From: Desmonostoc muscorum LEGE 12446
GTDB taxonomy: Bacteria; Cyanobacteriota; Cyanobacteriia; Cyanobacteriales; Nostocaceae
Direction of reading: 5' to 3'
NCBI RefSeq assembly: GCF_015207005.2
Contig: NZ_JADEXS020000001.1
Coordinates: forward strand, 7,463,001 to 7,527,000
Length of the DNA: 64,000 bases
The notes beneath the pieces are model-generated. The model had not been told where the DNA came from, made no database searches, and saw nothing but the letters and a program-made list of their open reading frames with translations. Positions 21,448-30,496 of the stretch are shown here, piece by piece; position 1 is the first letter of the stretch, and every line of letters starts with the position of its first letter. A program made the position numbers and the translations under genes.

Positions 21448-21589
21448 AATTCCGCACAAGTTAGCAAAGCAATTTTCACAGTTGCCTTTACCAATTTGGC
21501 CACGCTCCCATTAAAGGAAGCGACAGGAATCGAACCTGCATATCCGTTGCCGGATGGTGTGTAGGCTTTACAAGTTAGGGCGCGGAATT
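21448..21589 (-). ncRNA. RNA element E: Y-type stem with circularly permuted, sealed tRNA
   Basis: 142 nt on the minus strand. Base stem AATTCCGCGC/GTGCGGAATT; module GCGCCCTAACTTGTAAAGC and GCTTTGCTAACTTGTGC. The apical part has tRNA pieces in permuted order: a variable-arm-like hairpin ATCCG-GCAA-CGGAT; a T-arm GCAGG-TTCGATT-CCTGT; the acceptor 3' strand CGCTTCC; a 6-nt linker TTTAAT; the acceptor 5' strand GGGAGCG; and a D-arm GCC-AAATTGGTAAA-GGC. The acceptor is therefore a closed hairpin that cannot be charged, and the Y stem stands where the anticodon arm would be. This resembles the layout described for bacterial YrlA RNAs. The third acceptor pair is G.U. Confidence 0.85.
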
Positions 21590-21602
21590 AATTCTTTAAT
21601 TA

Positions 21603-21786
21603 ATCCGTACAAGTTTAAGAAGCTTTTTACAGCTTACGGCCGCTCTTACCAAATATTGGCAGTGGGCACGCACGCTAAATCTGCGAGAGACTTAGAAATC
21701 ATGCTTCGCTAGCTCGATTGCTCGAATTTTACTACCTTAGGACCGTTATAAATGTGTATGTATGCTTCTTCTCTCAGGGCACGGAT
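21603..21786 (-). ncRNA. RNA element F: Y-type stem with permuted 23S helix-69 region mimic
   Basis: 184 nt on the minus strand. Base stem ATCCGTGC/GTACGGAT; module GTGCCCTGAGAGAAGAAGC and GCTTCTTAAACTTGTAC. Shortly after the 5' module comes TATAACGGTCCTAAGGTAG (21732-21750), identical to E. coli 23S 1915-1933 (3' half of helix 69 and its 3' flank, part of the I-CeuI site), then TAAAATTC. Near the 3' end is GCGGCCGTAA (GGCCGTAA at 21634-21641), the 5' half of helix 69. GGCCGT and ACGGTC pair as in rRNA, so the Y stem opens the helix-69 loop between 1913 and 1915. The middle holds a CTAAGTCT/AGATTTAG hairpin. It is 13 bp from element E and 11 bp from the 66-residue gene. Confidence 0.87.
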
Positions 21787-21797
21787 GACTAAACACT

Positions 21798-22049
<252 letters not shown>

Positions 22050-22054
22050 TTTAA

Positions 22055-22261
22055 TGGATCTGACCGGAATTGAACCGATACCTTCCCTGTGAGAGTTGCA
22101 CTCACACCTCGTACAAGTTGAAAAAGCTGTGGTAACACCGCAGGAATTGAACCTGCACTTATCGTTTTAGAGACGATCGCTCTACCTTTGAGCAAGTATG
22201 TAAGCTTTTTCTGTCAGGGCACAAGTGAATCCGGGCGCTCTACCATTAGAGTTACAGACCC
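22055..22261 (-). ncRNA. Nested tRNA: tRNA halves around Y-type element G
   Basis: On the minus strand an acceptor strand GGGTCTG (22261-22255) and D-arm CTC-TAATGGTA-GAG start the element. A T-arm ATCGG-TTCAATT-CCGGT and acceptor strand CAGATCC plus discriminator A (22062-22055) end it. The two acceptor strands pair over 7 bp with G.U at the third pair. Where an anticodon arm belongs, the sequence runs into the Y-type element G (22105-22227). A variable-arm-like hairpin GTGAG-TGCAACT-CTCAC follows before the T-arm. The transcript could fold as a tRNA whose anticodon arm is replaced by a complete Y RNA. Invasion of a former tRNA gene is the alternative. Confidence 0.7.
22105..22227 (-). ncRNA. 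RNA element G: Y-type stem with tRNA-like domain, anticodon-like CUA
   Basis: 123 nt on the minus strand. Base stem CACTTGTGC with GTACGAGGTG (one bulge). Module GTGCCCTGACAGAAAAAGC and GCTTTTTCAACTTGTAC. Apical tRNA body: D-arm GCTC-AAAGGTA-GAGC; anticodon arm ATCGT-CTCTAAA-ACGAT (22161-22177), with U33 and anticodon-like CUA; T-arm GCAGG-TTCAATT-CCTGC. There is no acceptor stem, only a small GGT-GTT-ACC hairpin. CUA would read the UAG stop codon in a real tRNA; here it is probably a mimic without decoding function. Confidence 0.82.
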
Positions 22262-22362
22262 AAGTTTGTTAAGAATAATAGAAATTATTCTTTTGTTTCT
22301 TTTGCCTTTTAACTTTTGCACAGACGCGATTAATCGCGTCTCTACTTTTGCTTTTTTGGCAG

Positions 22363-22443
22363 TGGAGTCGTCGGGAATTGAACCCGAATCCTGCAACCGT
22401 CCGTTTGTTGGTTTCAGAGCAGTCGAACGCCAATCGCGACCCC
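22363..22443 (-). ncRNA. RNA element H: tRNA- or tmRNA-end-like RNA
   Basis: 81 nt on the minus strand: acceptor GGGGTCG/CGACTCC with a G.U third pair and A discriminator, and T-arm TCGGG-TTCAATT-CCCGA. In place of a D-arm it has TTGGCGTTCGACTGC, which recalls the TTCGAC D-loop segment of tmRNA. A longer stem follows (AACC../GGTT.., loop AACAAACGGAC). No CCA is encoded and no Y module is present. G3.U70 with A73 is the alanine identity signature. It could be a degenerate tRNA, a tmRNA-end mimic or a remnant. It is the most upstream RNA-like element of the island. Confidence 0.55.
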
Positions 22444-22971
22444 CAAAAGTTCTAACTAGCTATTCAGTTTTCTTGGTTCTGAGATGTTTTAGTTTGGCCT
22501 GTTGGGAAGGCTTTTTTCTTCATATTACATTTGTAATATACAAAATACATGATGTCAAGGGGATACTACAAATTTTTTGGGAAAATGAGAAAGTCAGGGA
22601 AATGAATTCATAGAAAGTTGCCAATGTTAGGGCTGCTAGTCGGGGGAATTGTGTAGTTTATGCGCGATAACTAGCAGCGCGTATAGTGTTTCACTGATGG
22701 CGCGATCGCTTGATATCTTGGATTTAACAAATGAGTTAGGCGCGATCGCTACTCAAGGATCGATCTAAATGTAGGGTTAGAAATATATACGGAAGATTAA
22801 AAAAGTAACCTTAAAGACATAAAAGGCGATACTTCTGGGGAAAGACGTAATCACATCGCTAGCTTCTTAAGATGATTAGGGTTGAAGTCAAAAGTCCACG
22901 AAATCTGTTTGGTAGCTAGATGTAAGCTACAAGAAGCGGGGTGGAGCAATTACACAGGAGTTTGCACGGAT
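22444..22971. other. Gap between the RNA island and the SDR gene
   Basis: No gene supported. It is where divergent promoters for the minus-strand island and the plus-strand dehydrogenase operon would lie. Several HIP1-like GCGATCGC sites are present (e.g. 22701, 22742). Confidence 0.6.
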
Positions 22972-23772
22972 ATGAACAGTTCATTTACCCGCCCCCTGGC
23001 TGTGGTAACGGGTGCTTCCAGTGGCATAGGTTACGAACTTGCCAAACAATTTGCTCAAAACGGCTTTGATCTGCTAGTTACGTCTACTGGTCCCTTGCTC
23101 AATGAGGCGGCTGTTGCCTTCAAGGAATTGGGTGCTAAAGTCGAGACGGTGCAAGGCGATCTTGCCACCTATGACGGAGTTGAGAAGCTTTACGACAAGA
23201 TTAAGGCTATTGGGCAACCCGTAGATGCGATCGCCATTAACGCAGGTGTCGGTGTTGGCGGCGAGTTTACCAAGACTGATTTGCAGGAAGAACTCAATCT
23301 GATTGAACTAAACGTCGCCTCAACAGTTCATCTTGCCAAACGAGTCGTCAAAGATATGGTCGAACGCGGCAAGGGACGAATTCTCTTTACCTCATCGATT
23401 GTCTCCCAGATGCCCAGTCCGTTCCAGGCAGTTTATGCGGCATCCAAGGCATTTGTACACTCCTTCTCAGAGGCGATCCGCAACGAATTGAAGGACACGG
23501 GTGTTACTGTCACTGCACTCATGCCCGGAGCCACTGAAACTAATTTCTTCCACCGTGCGGGGTTAGACGACACGAAAGTGGGTTCAGACAAAAAAGATGA
23601 CCCAGCCGAAGTCGCAAAGCAGGGGTTTGAAGCTCTGATGGCAGGTAAAGATAGTGTACTTGCAGAATCGCTTAAGACGAAGGTTCAGGGTGCTATAGGG
23701 AGTATCCTGCCTGATACGGTCACTGCTGAACAGAACCGCAAGCTCAATGAACCTGGATCGGCTAACAACTAA
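22972..23772 (+). CDS. Short-chain dehydrogenase/reductase
   Basis: 266 residues from the ATG at 22972, preceded by ACAGGAG. NAD(P)-binding motif VVTGASSGIGYELA lies near residue 15; NAG appears as INAGVG; the catalytic Ser and YxxxK are in TSSIVSQMPS..YAASKAF. It is a classical single-domain SDR, closest in feel to the DltE/YdfG-type oxidoreductases; the substrate is unknown. It leads a three-gene plus-strand group with an SRPBCC protein and a zinc alcohol dehydrogenase, suggesting a shared stress or detoxification role; that is inference. Confidence 0.9.
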   Translation: MNSSFTRPLAVVTGASSGIGYELAKQFAQNGFDLLVTSTGPLLNEAAVAFKELGAKVETVQGDLATYDGVEKLYDKIKAIGQPVDAIAINAGVGVGGEFTKTDLQEELNLIELNVASTVHLAKRVVKDMVERGKGRILFTSSIVSQMPSPFQAVYAASKAFVHSFSEAIRNELKDTGVTVTALMPGATETNFFHRAGLDDTKVGSDKKDDPAEVAKQGFEALMAGKDSVLAESLKTKVQGAIGSILPDTVTAEQNRKLNEPGSANN

Positions 23773-23859
23773 GCTGCGCGAAGCTGCTGTAATCGCTTTT
23801 AAGTCCTCTCAAACTCACAGCTTGAGCCAGCAAAACAACATCTTAATCAGACAATTGTT

Positions 23860-24342
23860 ATGAATCAACGCATTAAGGTTGAAAAAACTTTAACCATCGA
23901 CAAGCCAGCAGAAGAACTCTACCGCTTCTGGCATAACTTTGAAAATTTGCCCAGTTTTACAAAGCATCTCAAAGATGTGAAGGTATATAACGACAAGCGA
24001 TCTCACTGGATAACTAGCGGGCCGTTAGGCACAAGCCTTGAATGGGATGCAGACATTATTGAAGATCGCCCAAACGAATTAATTAGTTGGACTTCAGTTG
24101 AAGGCGCAGATATTGCCAACTCTGGTTATGTTCGCTTCAAGCCAACACTCAACGATCGCGGCACTGAGGTCAAAGTTGTCACGGAATACAATCCACCGGG
24201 TGGAGCAATTGGAGATGCAATTGCCAAACTCTTTGGCGAAGCACCTGAACAGCAGCTAGGAGACGATCTGCGCCGCTTTAAAATGCTGATGGAAACGGGC
24301 GAGATCGCTACAACTGAAGGTCAACCCAAAGGACACGACTAA
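23860..24342 (+). CDS. SRPBCC (START/cyclase-like) family protein
   Basis: 160 residues. The opening KVEKTLTIDKPAEELYRFWHNFENLP and the later EWDADIIEDRPNELISW, GYVRFKP patterns are typical of SRPBCC polyketide-cyclase/dehydrase-like proteins. These have a helix-grip fold with a deep hydrophobic pocket that binds lipids or small ligands. It is preceded by an 87-bp gap from the SDR gene and followed after 26 bp by the alcohol dehydrogenase gene, so the three are probably co-transcribed. The ligand is unknown. Confidence 0.88.
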   Translation: MNQRIKVEKTLTIDKPAEELYRFWHNFENLPSFTKHLKDVKVYNDKRSHWITSGPLGTSLEWDADIIEDRPNELISWTSVEGADIANSGYVRFKPTLNDRGTEVKVVTEYNPPGGAIGDAIAKLFGEAPEQQLGDDLRRFKMLMETGEIATTEGQPKGHD

Positions 24343-24368
24343 CCTAATAACAATACAGAAGAAAAGTA

Positions 24369-25538
24369 ATGAAAGCAGTTTGCTGGCAAGGAACCAACAA
24401 GGTAGAAGTTGAAACCGTACCCGATCCCAAAATCATTAATCCGCGTGATGCGATCGTGAAAATTACATCAACCGCGATCTGTGGCTCTGATTTACATCTG
24501 TATAACGGCTTCAACCCCACAATGAAACATGGAGACATCTTGGGGCATGAATTCATGGGAGAGATCGTTGAACTAGGTAAGGGCGTTAAGAATAAAAAAG
24601 TTGGCGATCGCGTTGTTGTGCCATTTACGATTTCCTGCGGATCGTGTTTCTTCTGCAATCGGGATTTATGGTCGCTGTGCGATAACTCCAACCCCAATGC
24701 TTGGATGGCAGAAAAAGCTATGGGTCATTCCCCATCGGGTCTTTTCGGCTACTCCGCTTTGACGGGGGGCTACGCAGGAGGTCAAGCGGAATATGCCCGT
24801 GTTCCCTTTGCCGATGTCGGGTTATTCAAGATTCCCGACGGATTGGCAGATGAACAAGTGCTATTTTTCACTGATATTTTCCCTACTGGTTATATGGCAG
24901 CAGAAAATTGTGACATCCAACCAGGAGATACGGTTGCTATTTGGGGTTGCGGGCCAGTTGGGCAGTTTGCCATCAGAAGTGCCTTCATGCTGGGTGCTGG
25001 ACGCGTCATTGCGATTGATCGCGTTCCCGAACGGCTCCAGATGGCAAAAGACGGTGGAGCGGAAGTTTTGAACTATGAAGAAATCGAGGTGGGTGAAGCT
25101 CTTAAAGAAATGACTGGGGGTCTCGGCCCCGATTCAGTCATGGATGCGGTGGGAATGGAAGCTCATGGTATGGGCTTGGAAGGCTTTTATGACAAGGCGA
25201 TGCAAGCGGTGGGAATGGAAACCGATCGCCCCAATGTATTGCGTCAAGCGATCGTTGCCTGTCGTAAAGGTGGTACGGTGTCGGTTCCTGGTGTTTACAC
25301 TGGCTTTGTAGACAAAATACCGATGGGTGCTTTCATGAACAAAGGCTTAACCATGAAAACAGGACAAACACACGTGCATCGATATTTGCAGACATTACTC
25401 GATCGCGTTCAAAACGGCGATATTGACCCATCGTTCGTAATCACCCACAGTCTGCCGCTAGAGCAAGCCCCGCACGCCTACGAAATTTTCAAGCATAAGA
25501 AAGACAACTGCATCAAGGTCGTGCTTAAGCCAGCTTAG
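24369..25538 (+). CDS. Zinc-dependent alcohol dehydrogenase (formaldehyde dehydrogenase-like)
   Basis: 389 residues. The catalytic-zinc motif is [15 protein letters not shown]. The structural zinc is bound by [17 protein letters not shown]. The Rossmann motif is [10 protein letters not shown] followed by DRVPERL. The length and the long insertion after the structural zinc place it with the threonine dehydrogenase / glutathione-independent formaldehyde dehydrogenase-like MDRs often annotated zinc-dependent alcohol dehydrogenase. It is the third gene of the SDR-SRPBCC-ADH group. The substrate cannot be told from sequence. Confidence 0.9.
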   Translation: MKAVCWQGTNKVEVETVPDPKIINPRDAIVKITSTAICGSDLHLYNGFNPTMKHGDILGHEFMGEIVELGKGVKNKKVGDRVVVPFTISCGSCFFCNRDLWSLCDNSNPNAWMAEKAMGHSPSGLFGYSALTGGYAGGQAEYARVPFADVGLFKIPDGLADEQVLFFTDIFPTGYMAAENCDIQPGDTVAIWGCGPVGQFAIRSAFMLGAGRVIAIDRVPERLQMAKDGGAEVLNYEEIEVGEALKEMTGGLGPDSVMDAVGMEAHGMGLEGFYDKAMQAVGMETDRPNVLRQAIVACRKGGTVSVPGVYTGFVDKIPMGAFMNKGLTMKTGQTHVHRYLQTLLDRVQNGDIDPSFVITHSLPLEQAPHAYEIFKHKKDNCIKVVLKPA

Positions 25539-25618
25539 GCTGCTTGAAACCTACGCTCTACAAATACTGCGGGTAACGGTAGTTAAGTAGATGAACAAAA
25601 ATATTTACAGTCATTGCG

Positions 25619-25641
25619 AGCGTACTCCTTCGGAGTACGCT
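25619..25641. terminator. Hairpin after the dehydrogenase group
   Basis: AGCGTACTCC-TTC-GGAGTACGCT, a perfect 10-bp stem with a 3-nt loop, 80 bp after the ADH stop. There is no T-tract, so it may be a dispersed repeat. The rest of 25539-25879 shows nothing further. Confidence 0.55.
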
Positions 25642-25879
25642 GCATTACTTCGGGACTTTGTGTACTTAGAAAAGACTATTCAGGGGGAACGGGCAACAGG
25701 CAACAGAGAAACCCACGCTTAAAAACATGGGATTGGAACAGGCTTTAAGGATGACTACGACAGAACGAAAATCTAAAGTCAACTATAGTTAAAAAACTAT
25801 TATTTTTTCGAGGAGAAAAATAGAAGAGTATAAAATTTCCTCTCGGTAGGTTTAATCAATTTTGAGGAAAAACAAGTTA

Positions 25880-26266
25880 ATGTTGAAAATTTGTGTGACT
25901 TTTTTGTCTGCCATCTTCCTGAGCTTTAATATGGCGATCGCCAACGCTTGGGCAACTGGTGAATTTTCTCGAACCTGTGAGAACATTAGTGTTGAGGGTT
26001 CAACTCTCACGGCTAGTTGCGAAAAAGCCGACGGATATACTCTCTCTACAACTTCTATCGACTTAAATCCATATATCGCCAATCTGGATGGAACCTTGAG
26101 TTGGGATGGAGATAAATTTGCTCTCACCTGCGCCAATATTGGTTTAGCTGGTACTAACAGACTCCGCGCTGAGTGTGAAAGAGCGGACGGAGAAACATAT
26201 CTCGGAACATACATCAATCTTGATGAGCATATTGCCAATATTGACGGTAAGCTCAAGTTTGAATAA
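25880..26266 (+). CDS. Secreted cyanovirin-N homologue (CVNH lectin)
   Basis: 128 residues from the ATG at 25880; GAGGA lies upstream. Residues ~1-25 are a signal peptide (LKICVTFLSAIFLSF). The mature part is ~100 residues, as in cyanovirin-N, and contains two tandem CVNH repeats: FSRTCENISVEGSTLTASCE.. / SIDLNPYIANLDGTLSW and FALTCANIGLAG.. / YINLDEHIANIDGKLKFE. Four cysteines are placed as in cyanovirin-N (two disulfides). CVNH proteins bind high-mannose glycans. The signal peptide suggests export to the periplasm or sheath. It has its own upstream region. Confidence 0.92.
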   Translation: MLKICVTFLSAIFLSFNMAIANAWATGEFSRTCENISVEGSTLTASCEKADGYTLSTTSIDLNPYIANLDGTLSWDGDKFALTCANIGLAGTNRLRAECERADGETYLGTYINLDEHIANIDGKLKFE

Positions 26267-26451
26267 CCTAGAACAGTCACTCTTGTAATCCCTGAAAAGG
26301 AAGTATTAAGGACTTCCAATAAATAAATTATCCAATCTTGTGAGGTAAGTATCTTACCTGCTTTTTGTTGCAGGTAGCTGAGACGCCCAGCCCACAATTA
26401 GTAATTGGATAACTTCAGGGTGCAATCTACTTAAAAAAAGGCAGAACATAT

Positions 26452-26718
26452 ATGTCAGACCAATTTACGTTTACCGTCACTAATAATACCGATCAAGCAA
26501 TTACAGAGTTGTGGGTATCTCTTGATGAGGATGAATGGTCTCAATTTACCCTTTCTGAAGAAGGGATTCCCACTGGTGAAGCAGTAACAATTGCTTGGGC
26601 TGAATATACGAATGATTCGCCCTGTGAATGGTACATCTCTGCTGTCTTTGAAGATGAATCAGAAAGTGACTCAGCCTTATTTAACTTCTGTGAAGAACCA
26701 GATTTAGTATTCGGATAA
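26452..26718 (+). CDS. Small acidic protein of unknown function
   Basis: 88 residues, rich in Asp/Glu, with a repeated TNNTDQAITELWVSLDED-like beta pattern and two Cys (SPCEWY, FNFCEE). No signal peptide is visible. GGCAGAACATAT precedes the ATG. It may be a small immunoglobulin-like beta sandwich; the family is not recognised. It is flanked by the CVNH gene (same strand) and ndhD (opposite strand). Confidence 0.65.
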   Translation: MSDQFTFTVTNNTDQAITELWVSLDEDEWSQFTLSEEGIPTGEAVTIAWAEYTNDSPCEWYISAVFEDESESDSALFNFCEEPDLVFG

Positions 26719-26858
26719 ATTTTTCTAACCCAACCTAGTAACTTCTGAATTCTGAGTTCTGAATTCTGACAAAAAAATTTTAGGGGTGGTTGTGTAACCA
26801 CCCCTTTATTCCCCTCATATTAGAAATTAATTCCAACACCCTTTGTAGGATGTATATT

Positions 26859-28472
26859 TTACTTTGAAATATTAACTAAACTATCAACTTGAGAACTAGC
26901 CAAGGTTGGTGCTGTAAAAATACGCGAGTAGAGACTTGATGGTTGCTGGTGAGCAACGACTGGTAGAACTTGGCGAGCATGGGCGGCTAATTCTACTGCC
27001 TTGACATCATAAACCTGGGTTGCCAACTTGGGATAGAACCCGATACCAATGATTGGTAGCAGCAGACAAGCGGTAATAAACAGTTCACGGGGTTTGACAT
27101 CAGATATAACTGCATCCAAGTGCAACTCTTGATTTTGGTTACCGTAGAACACTTGACGCAGCATCGATAGTAAGTAAATCGGTGTCAAAATCACGCCAAC
27201 TGCTGACAGCAGCACCACTACAACTTTGAAGCTAGAACTGTAAACATCACTGGTGGCGATACCCAGGAATACCATCAATTCACCGACAAAGCCACTCATT
27301 CCTGGTAAGGCGAGAGAAGCCATTGAACCAACGGTAAACAGAGCAAAAGTTTTGGGCATTACCTTCGCCATTCCACCCATTTTATCCATCATCAGGGTGT
27401 GGGTGCGATCGTAAGTGACACCAGATAAGAAGAATAAGCTAGCGGCAATCAAACCGTGGGAAACCATTTGTAGTACAGCGCCGCTGATGCCAAGTTCTGT
27501 ATAGGAGGCAATTCCAATCAGCACAAACCCCATGTGGGCAATTGAGGAGTAAGCCAAGCGACGCTTGAGGTTGGTTTGGGCAAAGGCACAACAAGCACCA
27601 TAGACAATGTTCACTACACCCAAAATCGCCAGCACTGGAGCAAAGTAAACATGGGCATCAGGCAGCATTTCAACGTTGATGCGGATGAGAGCGTAACCAC
27701 CCATTTTCAACAATACACCAGCTAAAATCATCGAACCGGGTGCTGATGCTTCACCGTGGGCATCAGGTAGCCAAGTGTGCAAGGGGAAAATCGGCAGTTT
27801 TACACCGAAGGCAATTAAGAAACCCGCGTAAACTAATAGTTCAAAAGCTTTGGGATATTCTTTCATTCCCAGAGTCGCCATATCGAAGGTGACGGTATCT
27901 CCGGAGAATGCCATTGCAAAACCCGCTACCAAGATGAATATTGAGGCAGCAGCAGTGTAAAGTATGAATTTCGTGGCTGCATAGCGGCGGTTTTGTCCTC
28001 CCCAGATGGAAATCAGCAGGTAAACCGGCACTAACTCGATTTCCCACATCAGGAAGAACAACAGCAAATCTTGAGCAACAAACACGCCAAGCTGGGCGCT
28101 GTACATCGCTAGCATCAAACCATAAAATAATCGCGGCTTGTTGGTAACTTTCCAAGCCGCGAATATTGCGAGGGTATTGATTAAGCCTGTCAGAAGTACT
28201 AAGGGCATCGATAAACCATCAACCCCCACAGCCCAATGTAAACCCAACTGCGGTACCCAAGGATAGTTTTCTACAAGTTGGAGTGTTGAACTTTGGAAGT
28301 CGTACTTATACCAAAAGGTATAAATCATCAATGCAAAATCTGCGAAAGCAACCCCTAAACCGTACCAACGAACGGTTTTACCTTCTTTATCTGGGATTAA
28401 CGGGATGGCTAAGGCAGCCACCAAGGGCAAGGCAATTATGGCTGTTAACCAAGGAAATTCCATAGCATTCAT
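26859..28472 (-). CDS. ndhD: NAD(P)H-quinone oxidoreductase subunit 4 (NdhD1/D2 type)
   Basis: 537 residues from the ATG at 28472; a TTG four codons upstream is an alternative. About 14 membrane segments. The proton-translocating antiporter-like core has [37 protein letters not shown] and [13 protein letters not shown]. NdhD is a proton-pumping membrane subunit of cyanobacterial NDH-1; the sequence resembles the D1/D2 forms of respiratory/cyclic complexes rather than the CO2-uptake D3/D4 forms. It is monocistronic here. A second paralogue lies at 52046-53737, which has a longer C-terminal insertion. Confidence 0.93.
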   Translation of the reverse strand: MNAMEFPWLTAIIALPLVAALAIPLIPDKEGKTVRWYGLGVAFADFALMIYTFWYKYDFQSSTLQLVENYPWVPQLGLHWAVGVDGLSMPLVLLTGLINTLAIFAAWKVTNKPRLFYGLMLAMYSAQLGVFVAQDLLLFFLMWEIELVPVYLLISIWGGQNRRYAATKFILYTAAASIFILVAGFAMAFSGDTVTFDMATLGMKEYPKAFELLVYAGFLIAFGVKLPIFPLHTWLPDAHGEASAPGSMILAGVLLKMGGYALIRINVEMLPDAHVYFAPVLAILGVVNIVYGACCAFAQTNLKRRLAYSSIAHMGFVLIGIASYTELGISGAVLQMVSHGLIAASLFFLSGVTYDRTHTLMMDKMGGMAKVMPKTFALFTVGSMASLALPGMSGFVGELMVFLGIATSDVYSSSFKVVVVLLSAVGVILTPIYLLSMLRQVFYGNQNQELHLDAVISDVKPRELFITACLLLPIIGIGFYPKLATQVYDVKAVELAAHARQVLPVVAHQQPSSLYSRIFTAPTLASSQVDSLVNISK

Positions 28473-28720
28473 CACTTCTGACAATCAATTTCACTTTTCG
28501 CTTTTAATTACATTATATTAAGCAATTTGTACTTTTGTAAACGCGATCGCTCCTGAAAAGATTAAATTTTAGATTTAGATAGTAATAAATACTTATCCAC
28601 AACTGTTGTAGCCCATTCTAAATGTAAAGTTTTACAACGTCAACAAAAAACGGCGGCTAATGCCACCGTCTTAATTTATGGTTTCGTCTGATTTTGGCTT
28701 GATGAGTCTTTGCTCAGATT

Positions 28721-29230
28721 TCAAACAATCCGGTTGACAATTGTCCAGACTTCACCATCTGAGCGGACGTGGGGAACAGAGATTGTCTTGAACCCAGTAA
28801 TAAAGGGTTTGTAATAAACTTGCCAATATATGGGACTAAGCTCATCGGCGCAACGTTTGAGTAGCCGGATTTCTGTAGCTAGTTCTGTTGCGAGTTGATT
28901 AACGCGTTGAGCATGAACCTGAGCTAGTTTTTTTGCTTCTTCTAGCTGCTGCTGTTGAGTAAGTTGTTTTGATTCAATTTGCCAACGGGCTAATTGGGCT
29001 TGTTTTTGCTTTACTTGCAATTCCAGGGCTGCAACTGCATCATCTATGCCCTTGAGTTCAGCAGATAATTGGGGATTTTCTCTGGCGTGGCGACGGTAAG
29101 CGTCAACCATTGCCAAGGCTGAATCATTTTCGCCAGATATTACATTATTAATAGTGAGTGCAGCACGTTCTTGCTGGAGAGCTTGAATTTGAGATTTAAG
29201 CGCCGTTATTTCAGTTTGAATTTGATCCAT
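28721..29230 (-). CDS. Coiled-coil protein of unknown function
   Basis: 169 residues. Residues ~1-30 and ~60-125 are Gln/Leu/Ala-rich heptads predicted to form coiled coils (ITALKSQIQALQQERAAL; KQLTQQQQLEEAKKLAQ). The last ~40 residues are a small non-coil tail (WQVYYKPFITGFKT). No signal peptide is visible. Family not recognised. It lies upstream of ndhD on the same strand with its own spacer, and follows thrB across a low-complexity tract. Confidence 0.7.
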   Translation of the reverse strand: MDQIQTEITALKSQIQALQQERAALTINNVISGENDSALAMVDAYRRHARENPQLSAELKGIDDAVAALELQVKQKQAQLARWQIESKQLTQQQQLEEAKKLAQVHAQRVNQLATELATEIRLLKRCADELSPIYWQVYYKPFITGFKTISVPHVRSDGEVWTIVNRIV

Positions 29231-29235
29231 AAGTG

Positions 29236-29320
29236 TGGGGAGTGGGGAGTGGGGAGTGGGGAGTGGGGATTGGGGATTGGGGATTGGGGATTGGGGACTG
29301 GGGACTAGGGAGATGGGGAG
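29236..29320. repeat. GGGGAGTGGGGAGTGGGG / GGGGATTGG tract
   Basis: Runs of GGGGAGT, then GGGGATT, then GGGGACT units, followed to ~29430 by CCCAATGCCCAATGCCC words. Nothing else is seen in the gap between thrB and the coiled-coil gene. Confidence 0.85.
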
Positions 29321-29439
29321 AATAACTCTAAACTCCTAACTCCTAACTTTTAACTCCTAACTCAGCACGGGCTAAACGCCCCGCTATCCATGTACAGCAC
29401 TCCCAATGCCCAATGCCCAATGCCCCATGCCCATATCTT

Positions 29440-30351
29440 TTAACTTTTTGCGCCTTGGATATCCAGAGAAAGCGATCGCACATTGGCTATAATTCCTTCT
29501 TGTTCCCAAGCATTGGACATCGCGGCTTCCACAGCTTTTGAGTGTAACTCATCTGTCAAAGCTAACAGTGTCGGTCCTGCACCACTAATCACCATGCCAT
29601 AAGCACCAGCCGTTACAGCTGCTAGATTGACAGAATCGTAACTAGGAATTAAAGCTTTGCGATAGGGCTGATGCAATTTATCTTGCAAAGCTGCCTTTAA
29701 CCATTCTGCTTTACCAGTTTCCAAGCCACGCAACAATAAACCCAAATGTGCTGTATTGAAAATCGCATCTGCACGACTGACTTCGGTTGGGAGAACCTGC
29801 CGCGCTTCTGAAGTCGAAAGTTCAAAATCAGGAATAGCTAAGACTGGTATGATATCTTGATGCCAGGGAACATCACAAATTTCCCAACCTGCACCACTGG
29901 TGGCAGCTAGGCGACATCCCCCCAACAAAGCTGGAACTACATTATCAGGATGTCCTTCCATTGCGATCGCTAACTCCATCACCTGGGACTGACTCATCGG
30001 CCCACCCTCAAGTTGATTCGCCGCAACCAACCCACCAACAATTGCGGTGGCGGAACTACCCAAACCCCTCGCCAACGGTACACCCAGTTGAATTTCTATT
30101 TTCACCGATGGCGGTGTCTGCTCTATATGTTGATAGAATCTGATGAACGCTTGGTACAGGAGATTGCTTTCATCAGTTTGTACTCGTTGGGCTTCTTCAC
30201 CTGTGACAGCGATAATTAAACCACCCTCTTCCACACGAGTGAACTTGAACTGGTTGTACAGCTTTAAAGCTGCACCGATGCAATCAAAACCAGGCCCCAA
30301 ATTAGCAGTTGTGGCGGGAACGGTAACAGTGACACCAGAAACAACAGACAT
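29440..30351 (-). CDS. thrB: Homoserine kinase
   Basis: 303 residues from the ATG at 30351 (MSVVSGVTVTVPATTANLGPGFD); an upstream ATG at 30372 adds seven residues without support. The GHMP motif PLARGLGSSATAIVGG and the C-terminal SGAGPTLLAL are intact. It phosphorylates homoserine with ATP on the way to threonine. It has normal family length, stands alone on the minus strand, and the next gene upstream is a lipoxygenase. Confidence 0.93.
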   Translation of the reverse strand: MSVVSGVTVTVPATTANLGPGFDCIGAALKLYNQFKFTRVEEGGLIIAVTGEEAQRVQTDESNLLYQAFIRFYQHIEQTPPSVKIEIQLGVPLARGLGSSATAIVGGLVAANQLEGGPMSQSQVMELAIAMEGHPDNVVPALLGGCRLAATSGAGWEICDVPWHQDIIPVLAIPDFELSTSEARQVLPTEVSRADAIFNTAHLGLLLRGLETGKAEWLKAALQDKLHQPYRKALIPSYDSVNLAAVTAGAYGMVISGAGPTLLALTDELHSKAVEAAMSNAWEQEGIIANVRSLSLDIQGAKS

Positions 30352-30427
30352 CTGCAAAAACTCCCTAATCAATCAACCAGCATCCCACGTAAAGGGTTAA
30401 TTTGCTCATCTGGTTTTTAACAAAGTA

Positions 30428-30453
30428 GGGTAGCACAGCTAGCTGTGCTACCC
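30428..30453. repeat. Perfect 26-bp palindrome (GTAGGGTAGCACAG family)
   Basis: GGGTAGCACAGCT followed by its exact reverse complement. It is a copy of the dispersed hairpin at 185-212, placed between the lipoxygenase stop and the thrB start. Confidence 0.8.
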
Positions 30454-30496
30454 CATCATGCATTGGATTCAAATTAAAATTGCTATTATTTTTTCC

